A DNA stretch of 9,935 bases. Source: Bacteroidales bacterium (GTDB lineage Bacteria > Bacteroidota > Bacteroidia > Bacteroidales > Azobacteroidaceae). The stretch lies in assembly GCA_020860885.1 (NCBI GenBank), contig JAJBTS010000215.1, forward strand, positions 1 to 9,935, given 5' to 3'. Under the pieces are notes generated by a model. That model made no database searches. It saw nothing but the letters and a program-made list of their open reading frames with translations, and was not told where the DNA came from. This document shows, one piece after another, positions 1 to 7,211 of the stretch. Both the position numbers and the translations under genes were made by a program. How positions within the stretch are numbered: the first letter of the stretch is position 1; each line of letters starts with the position of its first letter.

Positions 1-32
1 ATCAGCTGTAAAGATATAAAATTACGAGTAAA

Positions 33-64
33 CTTGCCTCTGCATTAGGAGTTCACTATCTTTG
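33..64 (+). promoter_or_regulatory. Bacteroidetes-type promoter of the tldD operon
   Basis: A -7 element TATCTTTG at 57-64 fits the Bacteroidetes consensus TAnnTTTG. A CTTG at 33-36, close to the -33 TTTG, lies 20 bp upstream, which is the expected spacing. The transcription start would fall near 71, leaving a leader of about 18 nt before the tldD ATG. No Shine-Dalgarno sequence is visible before that ATG, which is usual in this phylum. Nothing else recognisable is present in positions 1-88. Confidence 0.7.
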
Positions 65-88
65 TAAAATAATATAATACGCAATTGA

Positions 89-1489
89 ATGTTGAATCGA
101 TTTAATATAACTATTTCCGATCTGCAAAAAGTAATGTCCGTTGCTTTGGAAAAAGGGGGGGATTATGCAGATCTTTACTTCGAACATACTTTTTCCAATA
201 CCCTTGTTTTACAAGACGGTGCGGTTAACAGGGCGTCTTCCGATATTGATTATGGAGTAGGCATACGTGTTGTGTCAGGAGATCAGCAAGGGTATGCCTA
301 TGTGGAAAACGTAACGTTGGAAGAAATGGTAAAAGCTGCCCGTGTTGCTTCCCGGATAGCCAACAGCGCTGCTAAAGTTCCTCCTCTGAAAGTGGATGAG
401 AAAACTTTTAAGAACTATTATCCTATAGTGTCTTCCTGGGAAAATGTAACTGCCAATCAGAAAATACCTTATTTGCAGAAACTGAACGATAGGATCTTTG
501 AATTGGACCCGAGAGTGATTAAAGTGAATGCTTCCGTTACGGATTATACCTCTTATATTCTTTATTATAATTCAGACGGTTTGCTTTGTCAGGATGTCCG
601 GCCTATGATACAGTTCTCTGGGATGTGTATTATGCAGGATGGAAAACGGATTGAAAATGCTTATGCTTCACGCGCTGCACGGATGGATATCTCTTTTCTG
701 ACCGGGGAGTTGGTGGAAACCGTAGCACAGGAAGCCGTGAGCCAGGCGTGCCGCATGTTCGATTCGATACGTCCGAGAGGAGGAGAAATGCCTGTAGTGA
801 TGAGCGCCGGAAGTTCCGGTATCCTTTTGCACGAAGCGATAGGACATGCTTTTGAGGCTGATTTCAACCGTAAAGAAACATCTATTTTTTCAGATAAACT
901 GGGGAAGATGATTTGTGATGCCCAGATTAATGTGGTGGACGATGGCTGTATTCCTTTCGACAGAGGAGCCGTGAATTTTGATGATGAAGGAATTGCCGGA
1001 CAAAAAACCTATATTGTAAAAGAGGGGCGGTTGAATTCTTATTTACACGATCGTATAAGCGCCCGGTATTATGGAGTAGAACCTACGGGTAATGGTCGGA
1101 GGCAGTCGTTCCGGTCCATACCTGTTCCCCGTATGCGCTCTACTTATATGGAAAACGGGAAATATGAAGAAGAAGAGATCATTACCAGCGTAAAGAAAGG
1201 TATTTATGTGGATAATTTCTCGAATGGACAGGTTCAGATCGGTGCCGGAGATTTTACCTTTTTTGTAAAAACAGGTTATTTAATAGAAAACGGAAAACTG
1301 ACCCAGCCTATAAAAGATATAAATATTATTGGTAACGGACCTCAGGCTTTAGCAGATATAACCATGGTAGGAACGAACTTAAAGATTGATAAGGGTACAT
1401 GGACCTGTGGAAAAGACGGACAAAGTATGCCGGTTTCACAAGGGTTGCCTACCGTGCTGGTAAAACAATTAACAGTAGGAGGAATTTAA
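89..1489 (+). CDS. tldD: TldD, catalytic subunit of the TldD/TldE metalloprotease
   Basis: This is a U62-family zinc metallopeptidase, the active subunit of the TldD/TldE heterodimer. In E. coli that complex trims the leader of microcin B17 and degrades unfolded peptides such as the CcdA antitoxin. Seen here: the N-terminal fold starting with a GxDYADLYFE segment (residues 24-32); the metal motif HEAIGH at 248-253 (HExxxH); and a C-terminal C440-GKDGQ-MPV segment matching the family's third zinc ligand, a conserved Cys. The length of 466 aa is normal. There is no signal peptide or membrane segment, so it is cytoplasmic. The ATG at 89 gives the full family N terminus. A run of seven G (155-161) preceded by five A lies in codons 21-25. 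The next gene starts immediately after the stop. The natural substrate in this organism cannot be told from the sequence. Confidence 0.95.
   Translation: MLNRFNITISDLQKVMSVALEKGGDYADLYFEHTFSNTLVLQDGAVNRASSDIDYGVGIRVVSGDQQGYAYVENVTLEEMVKAARVASRIANSAAKVPPLKVDEKTFKNYYPIVSSWENVTANQKIPYLQKLNDRIFELDPRVIKVNASVTDYTSYILYYNSDGLLCQDVRPMIQFSGMCIMQDGKRIENAYASRAARMDISFLTGELVETVAQEAVSQACRMFDSIRPRGGEMPVVMSAGSSGILLHEAIGHAFEADFNRKETSIFSDKLGKMICDAQINVVDDGCIPFDRGAVNFDDEGIAGQKTYIVKEGRLNSYLHDRISARYYGVEPTGNGRRQSFRSIPVPRMRSTYMENGKYEEEEIITSVKKGIYVDNFSNGQVQIGAGDFTFFVKTGYLIENGKLTQPIKDINIIGNGPQALADITMVGTNLKIDKGTWTCGKDGQSMPVSQGLPTVLVKQLTVGGI
1477..1482 (+). promoter_or_regulatory. Strong Shine-Dalgarno for tldE inside tldD
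   Basis: AGGAGG lies 7 nt before the ATG at 1490, inside the last codons of tldD. A full anti-16S match is unusual for a Bacteroidetes gene and stands out against the other genes here, which lack one. With the abutting stop and start (TAA directly followed by ATG), it supports translational coupling of the two subunits, which would favour balanced amounts of each. Confidence 0.7.
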
Positions 1490-2809
1490 ATGATTAGCGA
1501 AGAATTTAAGAACTTAGCCGACTGGGCAATGAAATTTACTTTAGAGAATGGATGTTCGGATGCACGGATCGTTGTTTATTCGGGAATGGATAATTCTTTC
1601 GAATACAGGGATAACCAGCTGGATAAACTGGAACAGTCGGTCGAAAATGGAATGAGTCTGAGTATTTATGTCGATGGACGGTTTTCTTCTTTCTCGACCA
1701 ACCGCCTGGAAAAGGAAGAGCTGAAATCTTTTATAAAAAGAAACATCGAAGCAACTCGTTTCCTGGCGCCGGATAAATACAGGAAACTGCCGGATCCCAG
1801 CCGTTTGTACAAAGGGGGAGGGGCTGACCTGGATTTGTTTGATCCTCAGATAAACTCTATTCCTGTTGACGATAAACTACAGGTTTTGAAAGACTCCGTA
1901 AACGAAATGTATAAAAAAGATGAGCGGTTGATATCTGTATCGGCTTCTTATTCGGATGGAACCAGTGAAAACTATAAGATAGATAGCAATGGTTTCAGGG
2001 GAGAAACCGCTACCACTTATTATAATTTGTCTGCCGAAACATCTCTGAAAGATACGGATGGTGCAAGGCCTTCTTCCTTCTGGTACGATACTTCTGTTTT
2101 CTGGGAAAAGTTGCAAAAAGAAGGAATTGTACGTGAGGCTTATGAAAGGACATTAAAGAAATTAGGACAGGTAAAGATAGAATCCGGTAAATATAAGATG
2201 CTGGTAGATAACCGGAATATATCCCGTTTGCTATCGCCTGTGATTTCCTCTCTCTCCGGGAGCGCCATTCAACAGAAAAATTCCTTTTTAATAAATAAGC
2301 TGGGTGAAAAGATCTTATCGGATAAAATATCTGTAATCGATGATCCCCATATACCGCAGGCGAGAGGCGCCCGCTGGTTTGATAATGAAGGCGTCGCAAC
2401 GAAAAAAATGGATGTGATACGCGAGGGTGTATTATCCACCTATTATCTGGATACCTATTACGCCGGAAAACTGGCGATGGAACCGACCATTCAATCTCCT
2501 TCCATACTTGTTATGAATCGGGGAGAACGAAATTTTGAAGAGATAATGGCTACTTTAGATAAAGCCATATGGGTAACCGGGTTTAATGGGGGAAACAGCA
2601 ATTCTACTACAGGAGATTTTTCTTTCGGAATCGAAGGCTTTTTAATTGAAAACGGAAAAGCGGTCCTTCCTGTGAATGAAATGAATATCACAGGGAACAT
2701 TTTAACTTTATGGCAAAACATACTCGAGATAGGAAACGATCCCCGTACGACTTCTTCCTGGAGAATCCCGTCTGTATTATTCGATGAGGTCATTTTTAAC
2801 GGAAAATAA
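1490..2809 (+). CDS. tldE: TldE (PmbA), non-catalytic subunit of the TldD/TldE protease
   Basis: This is the paralogous partner of TldD, called PmbA or TldE, which completes the heterodimer and helps build the peptide-binding cavity but carries no metal site. It is 439 aa, close to the family's roughly 450. It shares the TldD architecture: an N-terminal domain containing FEYRDNQLDKLEQS (37-50), then a C-terminal beta-rich domain. Where TldD has HExxxH, this protein has a segment around 247-262 (LLSPVISSLSGSAIQQ) with no His-Glu-His. The C-terminal catalytic Cys is also missing; the end reads DPRTTSSWRIPSV (417-429). These absences identify it as TldE rather than a second TldD. It abuts tldD with zero intergenic bases and has its own strong ribosome-binding site. 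In E. coli the two genes are unlinked; here they form one transcription unit. Cytoplasmic; no signal peptide. Confidence 0.93.
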   Translation: MISEEFKNLADWAMKFTLENGCSDARIVVYSGMDNSFEYRDNQLDKLEQSVENGMSLSIYVDGRFSSFSTNRLEKEELKSFIKRNIEATRFLAPDKYRKLPDPSRLYKGGGADLDLFDPQINSIPVDDKLQVLKDSVNEMYKKDERLISVSASYSDGTSENYKIDSNGFRGETATTYYNLSAETSLKDTDGARPSSFWYDTSVFWEKLQKEGIVREAYERTLKKLGQVKIESGKYKMLVDNRNISRLLSPVISSLSGSAIQQKNSFLINKLGEKILSDKISVIDDPHIPQARGARWFDNEGVATKKMDVIREGVLSTYYLDTYYAGKLAMEPTIQSPSILVMNRGERNFEEIMATLDKAIWVTGFNGGNSNSTTGDFSFGIEGFLIENGKAVLPVNEMNITGNILTLWQNILEIGNDPRTTSSWRIPSVLFDEVIFNGK

Positions 2810-2824
2810 GGTACTGTTGTTTGT

Positions 2825-3862
2825 ATGAAAATGAAAAGTCAGAATTATCTTAATTGCAGTTTTATCTTTTTTTGTCTCTTATTGTTTTCTTTTATTTCCT
2901 GCAAAGGCCGGAATACAGTTAAGGACCCGGAATATTTCCATACGCAGATTCAGATATTTAAGACGAGTGCAAATATCAAATATTCCTATCCCAGAGAATT
3001 GGGAAAAGAAATATCCGCCCGGTTGGATAGCGTCGCTTTATCTATGAATCCTGATAATAATAAAACTATTATTTCTAAAGTAAATAATAATATGGACGTG
3101 GAGGCGGATGATTGGTTTATCGCTTGTTTTAATAAAGCGCAGGAAATAGCTGCCTTAACCGACGGCGTATACGATATTACTGCGGCTCCCCTGATCAATC
3201 TCTGGGGGTTCGGCTTCCAGAAGATGGATCAGGTAACACCGGGAAAGATCGACAGCCTGAAGCAATTCGTCGGTTATAAGAAGGTGAGGCTGGAAGGCCG
3301 CAAAATCATAAAGGAAGACCCCCGGCTTCAACTGAATATGTCTTCTATAGCAAAAGGTTATTCTTGTGACGTCATAGCAGATCTTTTTGAAGGATATGGT
3401 ATCGAAAACTATATGATCGAAATCGGAGGGGAGATACGGGCAAAAGGGAAAAATCCGAAAGGACGTACCTGGACAATCGGTATTACAACTCCTATAGATG
3501 ATCGTTCCGGAGAAATTAAAGAAACTCAGGAAATTGTGTTCCTCCATGATTACTCTTTGGCTACTTCAGGGAATTACCGGAATTTTTATGTCCGGGATGG
3601 AAAGAAATATGCTCATACGATTGATCCCAGAACGGGATATCCTTCCGAAGCAAATATATTGAGCGCATCCGTTTTTGCTGCCGACTGTATGACTGCCGAC
3701 GCTTTTGCTACGGCTTTTATGGCGTTAGGCCTGGAAAAATCCGTCCGGTTAGCGGATCAAATTCCGGGAATGACTTATCTGTTTATTTATTCCGGAGACG
3801 GAGAAACTCTCCGGGAAGTGCGTTCCGCGAATTTTGATCAGCTACTGGAAGGAACGAATTAA
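2825..3862 (+). CDS. apbE: ApbE-family FMN transferase, lipoprotein
   Basis: ApbE transfers FMN from FAD to a threonine in extracytoplasmic flavoproteins, for example NqrB/NqrC and RnfD/RnfG, or acts as a periplasmic FAD pyrophosphatase. It was formerly called a thiamine biosynthesis lipoprotein. The N terminus has a hydrophobic stretch (about residues 11-25) ending in FISC, with the likely lipidated Cys26. Family motifs follow in order: TDGVYDIT (112-119), NLWGFG (125-130), SSIAKGY (173-179) for flavin binding, IGGEIRAKG (200-208), HTIDPRTG (264-271), and the metal-binding DCMTADAFATA (287-297). The length of 345 aa is usual. It follows tldE by 15 nt in the same direction, so is probably co-transcribed. 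The start could instead be Met3 (2831); no ribosome-binding site decides. Its flavin-acceptor partners are not in this window. Confidence 0.94.
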   Translation: MKMKSQNYLNCSFIFFCLLLFSFISCKGRNTVKDPEYFHTQIQIFKTSANIKYSYPRELGKEISARLDSVALSMNPDNNKTIISKVNNNMDVEADDWFIACFNKAQEIAALTDGVYDITAAPLINLWGFGFQKMDQVTPGKIDSLKQFVGYKKVRLEGRKIIKEDPRLQLNMSSIAKGYSCDVIADLFEGYGIENYMIEIGGEIRAKGKNPKGRTWTIGITTPIDDRSGEIKETQEIVFLHDYSLATSGNYRNFYVRDGKKYAHTIDPRTGYPSEANILSASVFAADCMTADAFATAFMALGLEKSVRLADQIPGMTYLFIYSGDGETLREVRSANFDQLLEGTN

Positions 3863-3879
3863 AGGATAACGGATCTGTT

Positions 3880-4614
3880 TCAGATACTCAGGAAATCTAC
3901 TTTACCCGATTCCAGATCGTATACGGCTCCCATAATCTGAATCTCACCGTTTTTATAAAGGTTTTTTAGTACAGGATCGCATTCGCGGAGTTGTTTCACT
4001 CCGTGTATAACGTTTGCCCGTACTGCATCGCAGGCTACATCATGACTGGATTTGAGTACTTCCTGTTCTTCTTCCTCGCTTTTCAGGCAATCGATAATCG
4101 TAGCTAAATACCCATCGGTTTTTTCGTCGTGCGCATGTTCAATCATGGCGTGTATGGCTCCGCAACCCGAATGTCCCAGCACTAGAATTAATTTTGTGTG
4201 AAGATGATCGGCTGCATATTCTATGCTTCCCAACTCATAATCACCCATCACATTCCCGGCCGTACGTATTACAAATAAATCGCCCATTCCCTGGTCGAAA
4301 AGAATTTCGGGGGTAACCCGCGAGTCGGAACAACCTATAATAACGGCCTTAGGATTTTGTCCGGAAACGAGTTCTTTTACTTTTAACGTATCCTGATGTA
4401 TATGCAGGAGTTTACCCGACATGAAACGTTCGTTCCCTTTTTTTAAAGATGTTAAAGGGTCGTCGTTGTCTAATTCGGCTAAGACGCTTTCGGTTGTAAA
4501 CTCATTGGATGGTTGAACACTTGCATTATTAGACTTTGAAGTGCACGAAGAAGTCCCGAAAAGCAGGGATGCAATAAATAAAGAGCATCCTGCATACAAT
4601 GAAATTGTTTTCAT
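3880..4614 (-). CDS. Beta-class carbonic anhydrase with lipoprotein signal
   Basis: This enzyme interconverts CO2 and bicarbonate. Beta-class hallmarks are complete: C95-x-D97-x-R99 in GCSDSR, and H148-xx-C151 in GHSGCGA. These give the Cys-His-Cys zinc site and the Asp-Arg dyad. Other family segments seen are SLKKGNERF (56-64), VIRTAGN (115-121) and GSIEYAADHL (129-138). Unlike most beta enzymes it begins with a signal: positive start, hydrophobic core, then a lipobox-like TSSC with Cys24 and a roughly 25-residue linker. It is therefore predicted to be a membrane-anchored envelope lipoprotein. The residues after Cys24 (TSKSN) lack the acidic surface-export signal described in Bacteroidetes, so a periplasmic orientation is more likely; this is inference. 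The gene is convergent with apbE, with a 17-bp gap and no clear terminator, and has its own promoter. At 244 aa it is slightly long because of the leader. Confidence 0.93.
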   Translation of the reverse strand: MKTISLYAGCSLFIASLLFGTSSCTSKSNNASVQPSNEFTTESVLAELDNDDPLTSLKKGNERFMSGKLLHIHQDTLKVKELVSGQNPKAVIIGCSDSRVTPEILFDQGMGDLFVIRTAGNVMGDYELGSIEYAADHLHTKLILVLGHSGCGAIHAMIEHAHDEKTDGYLATIIDCLKSEEEEQEVLKSSHDVACDAVRANVIHGVKQLRECDPVLKNLYKNGEIQIMGAVYDLESGKVDFLSI

Positions 4615-4647
4615 AATCTGAGACTATTTATTATTAAAATGCGGATG

Positions 4648-4655
4648 CAAAAGTA
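4648..4655 (-). promoter_or_regulatory. -7 promoter element of the carbonic anhydrase gene
   Basis: On the minus strand this reads TACTTTTG, followed by CATCCGC, a perfect fit to TAnnTTTG. The start site would be near 4641, about 26 nt before the ATG. No good -33 TTTG is found at 19-21 bp spacing, so the promoter may be weak or activator-dependent. Confidence 0.55.
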
Positions 4656-4705
4656 TAAAAAGATTGTAAAATATTCTTAAGGAAAGTAGTCTTTTCTTAT
4701 TAAAA

Positions 4706-4945
4706 AGATGTCTAAAAGTCGAAAGTCTCTGTGTTTGTAGGCTAAGATTGTCCAAAAAGCCAAAACTTTAGGGTTTGGCCTCCAAGAGGCTGTCTAAAAA
4801 GTCAATAATTTCATCGTTTGGCCTCCAAGAGGCTGTCTAAAAAGTCAATAATATCTCCTGGTTTGGCTTTCAAGAGGATGTTAAAAAAGTAAACAATCTT
4901 ATCGTTTGGCCCCCAAGAGTATGTCCAAAAGTAAATATTCTCATC
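4706..4945. repeat. Decaying tandem array, unit about 43 bp
   Basis: Units begin with GTTTGG at 4773, 4816, 4861 and 4904, giving lengths of 43, 45, 43 and 42. A degenerate unit starts at 4733 and a fragment lies before it. The start of a further unit follows at 4946. The first 37 bp of the units at 4773 and 4816 are identical. Each good copy carries a small palindrome GCCTC-CAA-GAGGC (4778-4790, 4821-4833) followed by TGTCTAAAAAGTC; later copies have lost part of the stem. There is no open reading frame of note. The array lies between the carbonic anhydrase promoter and the 3' end of pfkA. The GAGGCTGTCTAAAAA wording resembles insertion-sequence end sequences, but no transposase is nearby, so origin and role are unknown. 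Confidence 0.85.
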
Positions 4946-4959
4946 GTTTGGCCCCCAAC

Positions 4960-5011
4960 CCCCTAAAGGGGGCTGTTGATATTCAACTGTTTAAGAAGTC
5001 CCCTTTAGGGG
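4960..5011. repeat. 12-bp perfect inverted repeat of the C4-TAAA-G4 type
   Basis: CCCCTAAAGGGG (4960-4971) and CCCCTTTAGGGG (5000-5011) are exact reverse complements. Each is also nearly self-complementary. Between them is a second palindrome, GTTGA-TAT-TCAAC (4975-4987). The whole can fold as one long hairpin or as three short ones. C4/G4 blocks of this type recur between genes in Bacteroidetes as far as I recall; I have not checked this. It could act as a transcription barrier for either strand, but there is no U-tract typical of an intrinsic terminator. Confidence 0.7.
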
Positions 5012-5012
5012 A

Positions 5013-5159
5013 TTTAGGGGCAGGAAGTTCTTTTGGCCCTCCTCTTTAGGGGTGGGAAGTTCTTTTAGGACATCCTCTTTAGGGGCAGAAAGTTCTTTTT
5101 GGCCCCTCCTCGTATTATATCCTTATAATTTAGGGGTAGAAGTTCTTTTCTACCCTCGT
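5013..5159. repeat. Tandem array, unit about 33 bp, TTTAGGGG-anchored
   Basis: Units begin with TTTAGGGG at 5013, 5045, 5078 and 5129. Each continues with a purine stretch, then AAGTTCTTTT and usually a C-rich tail (CCCTCCTC or similar). Spacings are 32, 33 and 51; the last is lengthened by about 18 AT-rich bases (roughly 5111-5128). The array directly follows the inverted repeat and appears to grow out of its second arm, which contains the same TTTAGGGG. No coding potential is seen. It ends about 30 bp before the pfkA stop. Confidence 0.75.
5134..5155. terminator. Possible hairpin downstream of pfkA
   Basis: GGGTAGAA (5134-5141) pairs perfectly with TTCTACCC (5148-5155) across a 6-nt loop. 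It lies about 35 bp beyond the pfkA stop and could end pfkA transcription. On the pfkA strand the stem is not followed by a T-run, so it is not a textbook intrinsic terminator. It belongs to the last unit of the 33-bp repeat. Confidence 0.35.
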
Positions 5160-5189
5160 TTTATCCAATTATTACCATTCTGAACAGAA

Positions 5190-6170
5190 TTATATCGATA
5201 GTATATGTAAAGTATTCAATAAATCCCTGTTAATAGGCTTATCATTCTTAATTGCTTTAGAAAATGGTACATATACGATCTGATCGTTCTGGATTCCGAT
5301 CATTACATTTCTCTGATCATCCATAAATGCATCGATAGCCGCTGCACCCATCCGGCTTGCTAATATGCGGTCGGTGGCAGACGGAGAACCTCCTCTTTGT
5401 AAATGTCCCAGAATAGTGACACGCACATCGTATTGAGGATATTCTTTTTTCACCCTTTCAGCCATAGTCATAGCCCCTCCGGTAATCTCGCTTTCCGCTA
5501 CCAATACAATACTGCTGTTCTTGGTTTTACGGAAACCGCTTTTGATCAGTTCTTCCAGTTGGTCTACTTCGGTCCATATTTCCGGAATAATAGCCGCTTC
5601 GGCACCCGAAGCAATGGCTCCGTTTAATGCCAGAAATCCGGCGTCCCGTCCCATAACTTCAATAAAAAACAAACGTTCATGCGAAGAGGCTGTGTCGCGT
5701 ATCTTATCCACAGCTTCCATGATGGTATTTAATGCAGTATCGTAACCGATGGTAGTATCTGTTCCGTAAAGGTCATTATCAATGGTTCCCGGTAATCCTA
5801 CAATAGGTAAATTGTATTCCTGAGCAAAAATTCGAGCTCCCGTAAGGGAACCGTCTCCTCCGATAACCACCAATGCATCAATCCCTTCTCTTTTAATAGT
5901 TTCATACGCCTGCCTTCTGCCTTCCGGTTCGCGGAATTCGGTAGAACGGGCTGTTTTCAGGATGGTTCCTCCCTGCTGGATAATGTTACTCACATTATTC
6001 GTTTTGAAGGGAACCACTTCTCCCGTTAATAATCCTCGGAAACCTCTGTATATCCCCTTTACTTCCATGTCGTTGTAGATAGCTGCCCTGGTTACAGCAC
6101 GGATAGCTGCATTCATTCCTGGAGCATCTCCTCCGGAAGTAAGGATACCAATACACTTAATATTTGCCAT
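5190..6170 (-). CDS. pfkA: ATP-dependent 6-phosphofructokinase
   Basis: It phosphorylates fructose 6-phosphate to fructose 1,6-bisphosphate in glycolysis, in the cytoplasm. It is 326 aa, close to the E. coli PfkA length. Motifs: [12 protein letters not shown] (13-24) and GGDGS (104-108) for ATP binding; PGTIDND (127-133), with D131 as the expected catalytic base; MGRDAG (173-178); and GHLQRGGSP (255-263) for the sugar phosphate. Gly at GGDGS and Gly before TIDND mark the ATP type; PPi-dependent enzymes carry Asp and Lys there. Aligned by eye with E. coli PfkA, the effector-site residues R24, R28, E197, K216 and K218 are kept, but the position of E. coli Arg54 is Glu (about E51). Allosteric behaviour may therefore differ. 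The gene is divergent from ispH, and a repeat-rich stretch lies downstream. Confidence 0.96.
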   Translation of the reverse strand: MANIKCIGILTSGGDAPGMNAAIRAVTRAAIYNDMEVKGIYRGFRGLLTGEVVPFKTNNVSNIIQQGGTILKTARSTEFREPEGRRQAYETIKREGIDALVVIGGDGSLTGARIFAQEYNLPIVGLPGTIDNDLYGTDTTIGYDTALNTIMEAVDKIRDTASSHERLFFIEVMGRDAGFLALNGAIASGAEAAIIPEIWTEVDQLEELIKSGFRKTKNSSIVLVAESEITGGAMTMAERVKKEYPQYDVRVTILGHLQRGGSPSATDRILASRMGAAAIDAFMDDQRNVMIGIQNDQIVYVPFSKAIKNDKPINRDLLNTLHILSI

Positions 6171-6195
6171 AATGTCTAATATATTAAAACCCCTG

Positions 6196-6203
6196 CAAAA
6201 TTA
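6196..6203 (-). promoter_or_regulatory. -7 promoter element of pfkA
   Basis: On the minus strand this reads TAATTTTG followed by CAGGGG, a perfect TAnnTTTG match. The predicted start is about 20 nt before the pfkA ATG. A TTTG exists upstream but at about 24 bp spacing, longer than the usual 19-21, so the -33 part is uncertain. Confidence 0.6.
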
Positions 6204-6222
6204 CGATTTCTTTTTTATTTAT

Positions 6223-6254
6223 TTTCTCAAAACTACAATTGATTTGTATCTTTG
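6223..6254 (+). promoter_or_regulatory. Promoter of ispH
   Basis: A -7 element TATCTTTG (6247-6254) is preceded, 20 bp upstream, by TTTC (6223-6226), one base off the -33 TTTG. The expected start is near 6261, about 13 nt before the ATG. The element and the next three to four bases (TATCTTTGTAAA) are the same as at tldD. It sits back-to-back with the pfkA promoter in a 103-bp intergenic region. Confidence 0.65.
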
Positions 6255-6273
6255 TAAATAGAACAATTAGCGT

Positions 6274-7143
6274 ATGAGAATAGTTGAAATAGATCAGGAT
6301 TCCGGTTTTTGCTTTGGAGTGGTGAATGCAATAAAAAATGCGGAGCAGGAATTAGCTTCGGAAAGCGATTTGTATTGCCTGGGAGACATTGTACATAACA
6401 GTCAGGAGGTAGCCCGTTTGAAAAAAAAAGGCTTACATACGATCAACCACGAAGATTTGAAACAAATAAAAGATAAGAAGGTATTGCTGCGCGCTCATGG
6501 GGAACCTCCTTCTACTTATACGATTGCGCAGCAAAATAATATCCGCATTGTAGATGCGACTTGCCCGGTGGTTTTGCAGCTTCAGAAACGGATTAAAAAG
6601 CAATATCTTATTTCGGATCCTGATAAAACCCAAATAGTTATCTTTGGAAAGATAGGCCATGCCGAAGTAAACGGATTGGTCGGACAGACGGAAGGGAAAG
6701 CCATTGTTATCGAGACAAAAGAAGATCTCGGTAAATTGGATTATAATAAAGATATATATTTATTTTCCCAGACAACGAAGTCTATCGATGATTTCAATGA
6801 GATAGTAGAAGAAATACAATCCCGGATAGGAGAGAAGGTGGCTTTCCATTCTTTCGATACCATTTGCAGGCAGGTTTCCAACCGCATTCCTAATATCAGG
6901 AAGTTTGCGGCAAAACACGATCTGGTACTTTTTGTTGCCGGAGAAAAAAGCTCCAACGGGAAAGTCCTTCTGGCAGAATGCAGGAAAGCCAATGCAAATA
7001 CTTATCTTATTTCCAGTCCGGATGATATACAGCCCGAATGGCTGGATGGCATAAGATCTGTGGGCATCTGTGGCGCAACATCCACTCCCAAGTGGCTGAT
7101 GGAAGAAGTCGCGGAACAGTTGACAGTGAACAGTGAACAGTGA
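6274..7143 (+). CDS. ispH: 4-hydroxy-3-methylbut-2-enyl diphosphate reductase (IspH/LytB)
   Basis: This is the last enzyme of the MEP pathway. It reduces HMBPP to isopentenyl and dimethylallyl diphosphate with a [4Fe-4S] cluster. The three cluster cysteines are C13 (GFCFG), C97 (ATCPVV) and C198 (DTICRQ). Substrate-site residues matching E. coli are H42, H75 (RAHGEPP), H129 and E131 (GHAEV), T167/T168 (SQTT), S226-S227-N228 and S270. The length of 289 aa is slightly short to normal for the family. The ATG at 6274 gives the standard N terminus close to the first cluster Cys. The last eight residues (QLTVNSEQ) and the stop are encoded by the 7-bp repeat array that follows, so they are probably not part of the conserved fold. 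A run of nine A (6421-6429) encodes Lys50-52. It is monocistronic as far as the window shows. Confidence 0.96.
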   Translation: MRIVEIDQDSGFCFGVVNAIKNAEQELASESDLYCLGDIVHNSQEVARLKKKGLHTINHEDLKQIKDKKVLLRAHGEPPSTYTIAQQNNIRIVDATCPVVLQLQKRIKKQYLISDPDKTQIVIFGKIGHAEVNGLVGQTEGKAIVIETKEDLGKLDYNKDIYLFSQTTKSIDDFNEIVEEIQSRIGEKVAFHSFDTICRQVSNRIPNIRKFAAKHDLVLFVAGEKSSNGKVLLAECRKANANTYLISSPDDIQPEWLDGIRSVGICGATSTPKWLMEEVAEQLTVNSEQ

Positions 7144-7186
7144 ACAGTAAGCAGTAAACAGTAAACAGTAAACAGTTAACAGTAAG
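7117..7186 (+). repeat. Heptanucleotide array, left arm (CAGTNAA, 10 copies)
   Basis: CAGT recurs exactly every 7 bp at 7117, 7124, 7131, 7138, 7145, 7152, 7159, 7166, 7173 and 7180. Units are mostly CAGTGAA, then CAGTAAA, with CAGTTGA, CAGTTAA and CAGTAAG variants. The first four units are inside ispH and supply its end, including the TGA stop at 7141-7143. Most units contain TAA or TGA, and because 7 is not a multiple of 3, three consecutive units can place stops in all three frames. It is an inverted copy of the array at 7527-7586. Confidence 0.95.
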
Positions 7187-7211
7187 CCAGATATTATCTT
7201 TCAAATAGTGG

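Noticed and set aside
3873..3885. ATCTG-TTT-CAGAT hairpin between apbE and the carbonic anhydrase gene
   Set aside because: The stem is only 5 bp with no T-run, and it overlaps the carbonic anhydrase stop codon. Too weak to call a terminator.
4615..5189. Small RNA or hidden gene in the repeat-rich gap
   Set aside because: Beyond the carbonic anhydrase promoter and the repeats I see no credible reading frame, tRNA or riboswitch-like fold.
5704..5712. Consensus DnaA box TTATCCACA
   Set aside because: It is a single site inside pfkA coding sequence; other near matches (for example within tldE and mutS2) are scattered and also coding. No cluster is present, so it is not an origin.
6421..6429. 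A9 run in ispH as a programmed frameshift site
   Set aside because: It encodes a plain Lys-Lys-Lys in a normal-length enzyme, with no downstream structure or alternative product evident.
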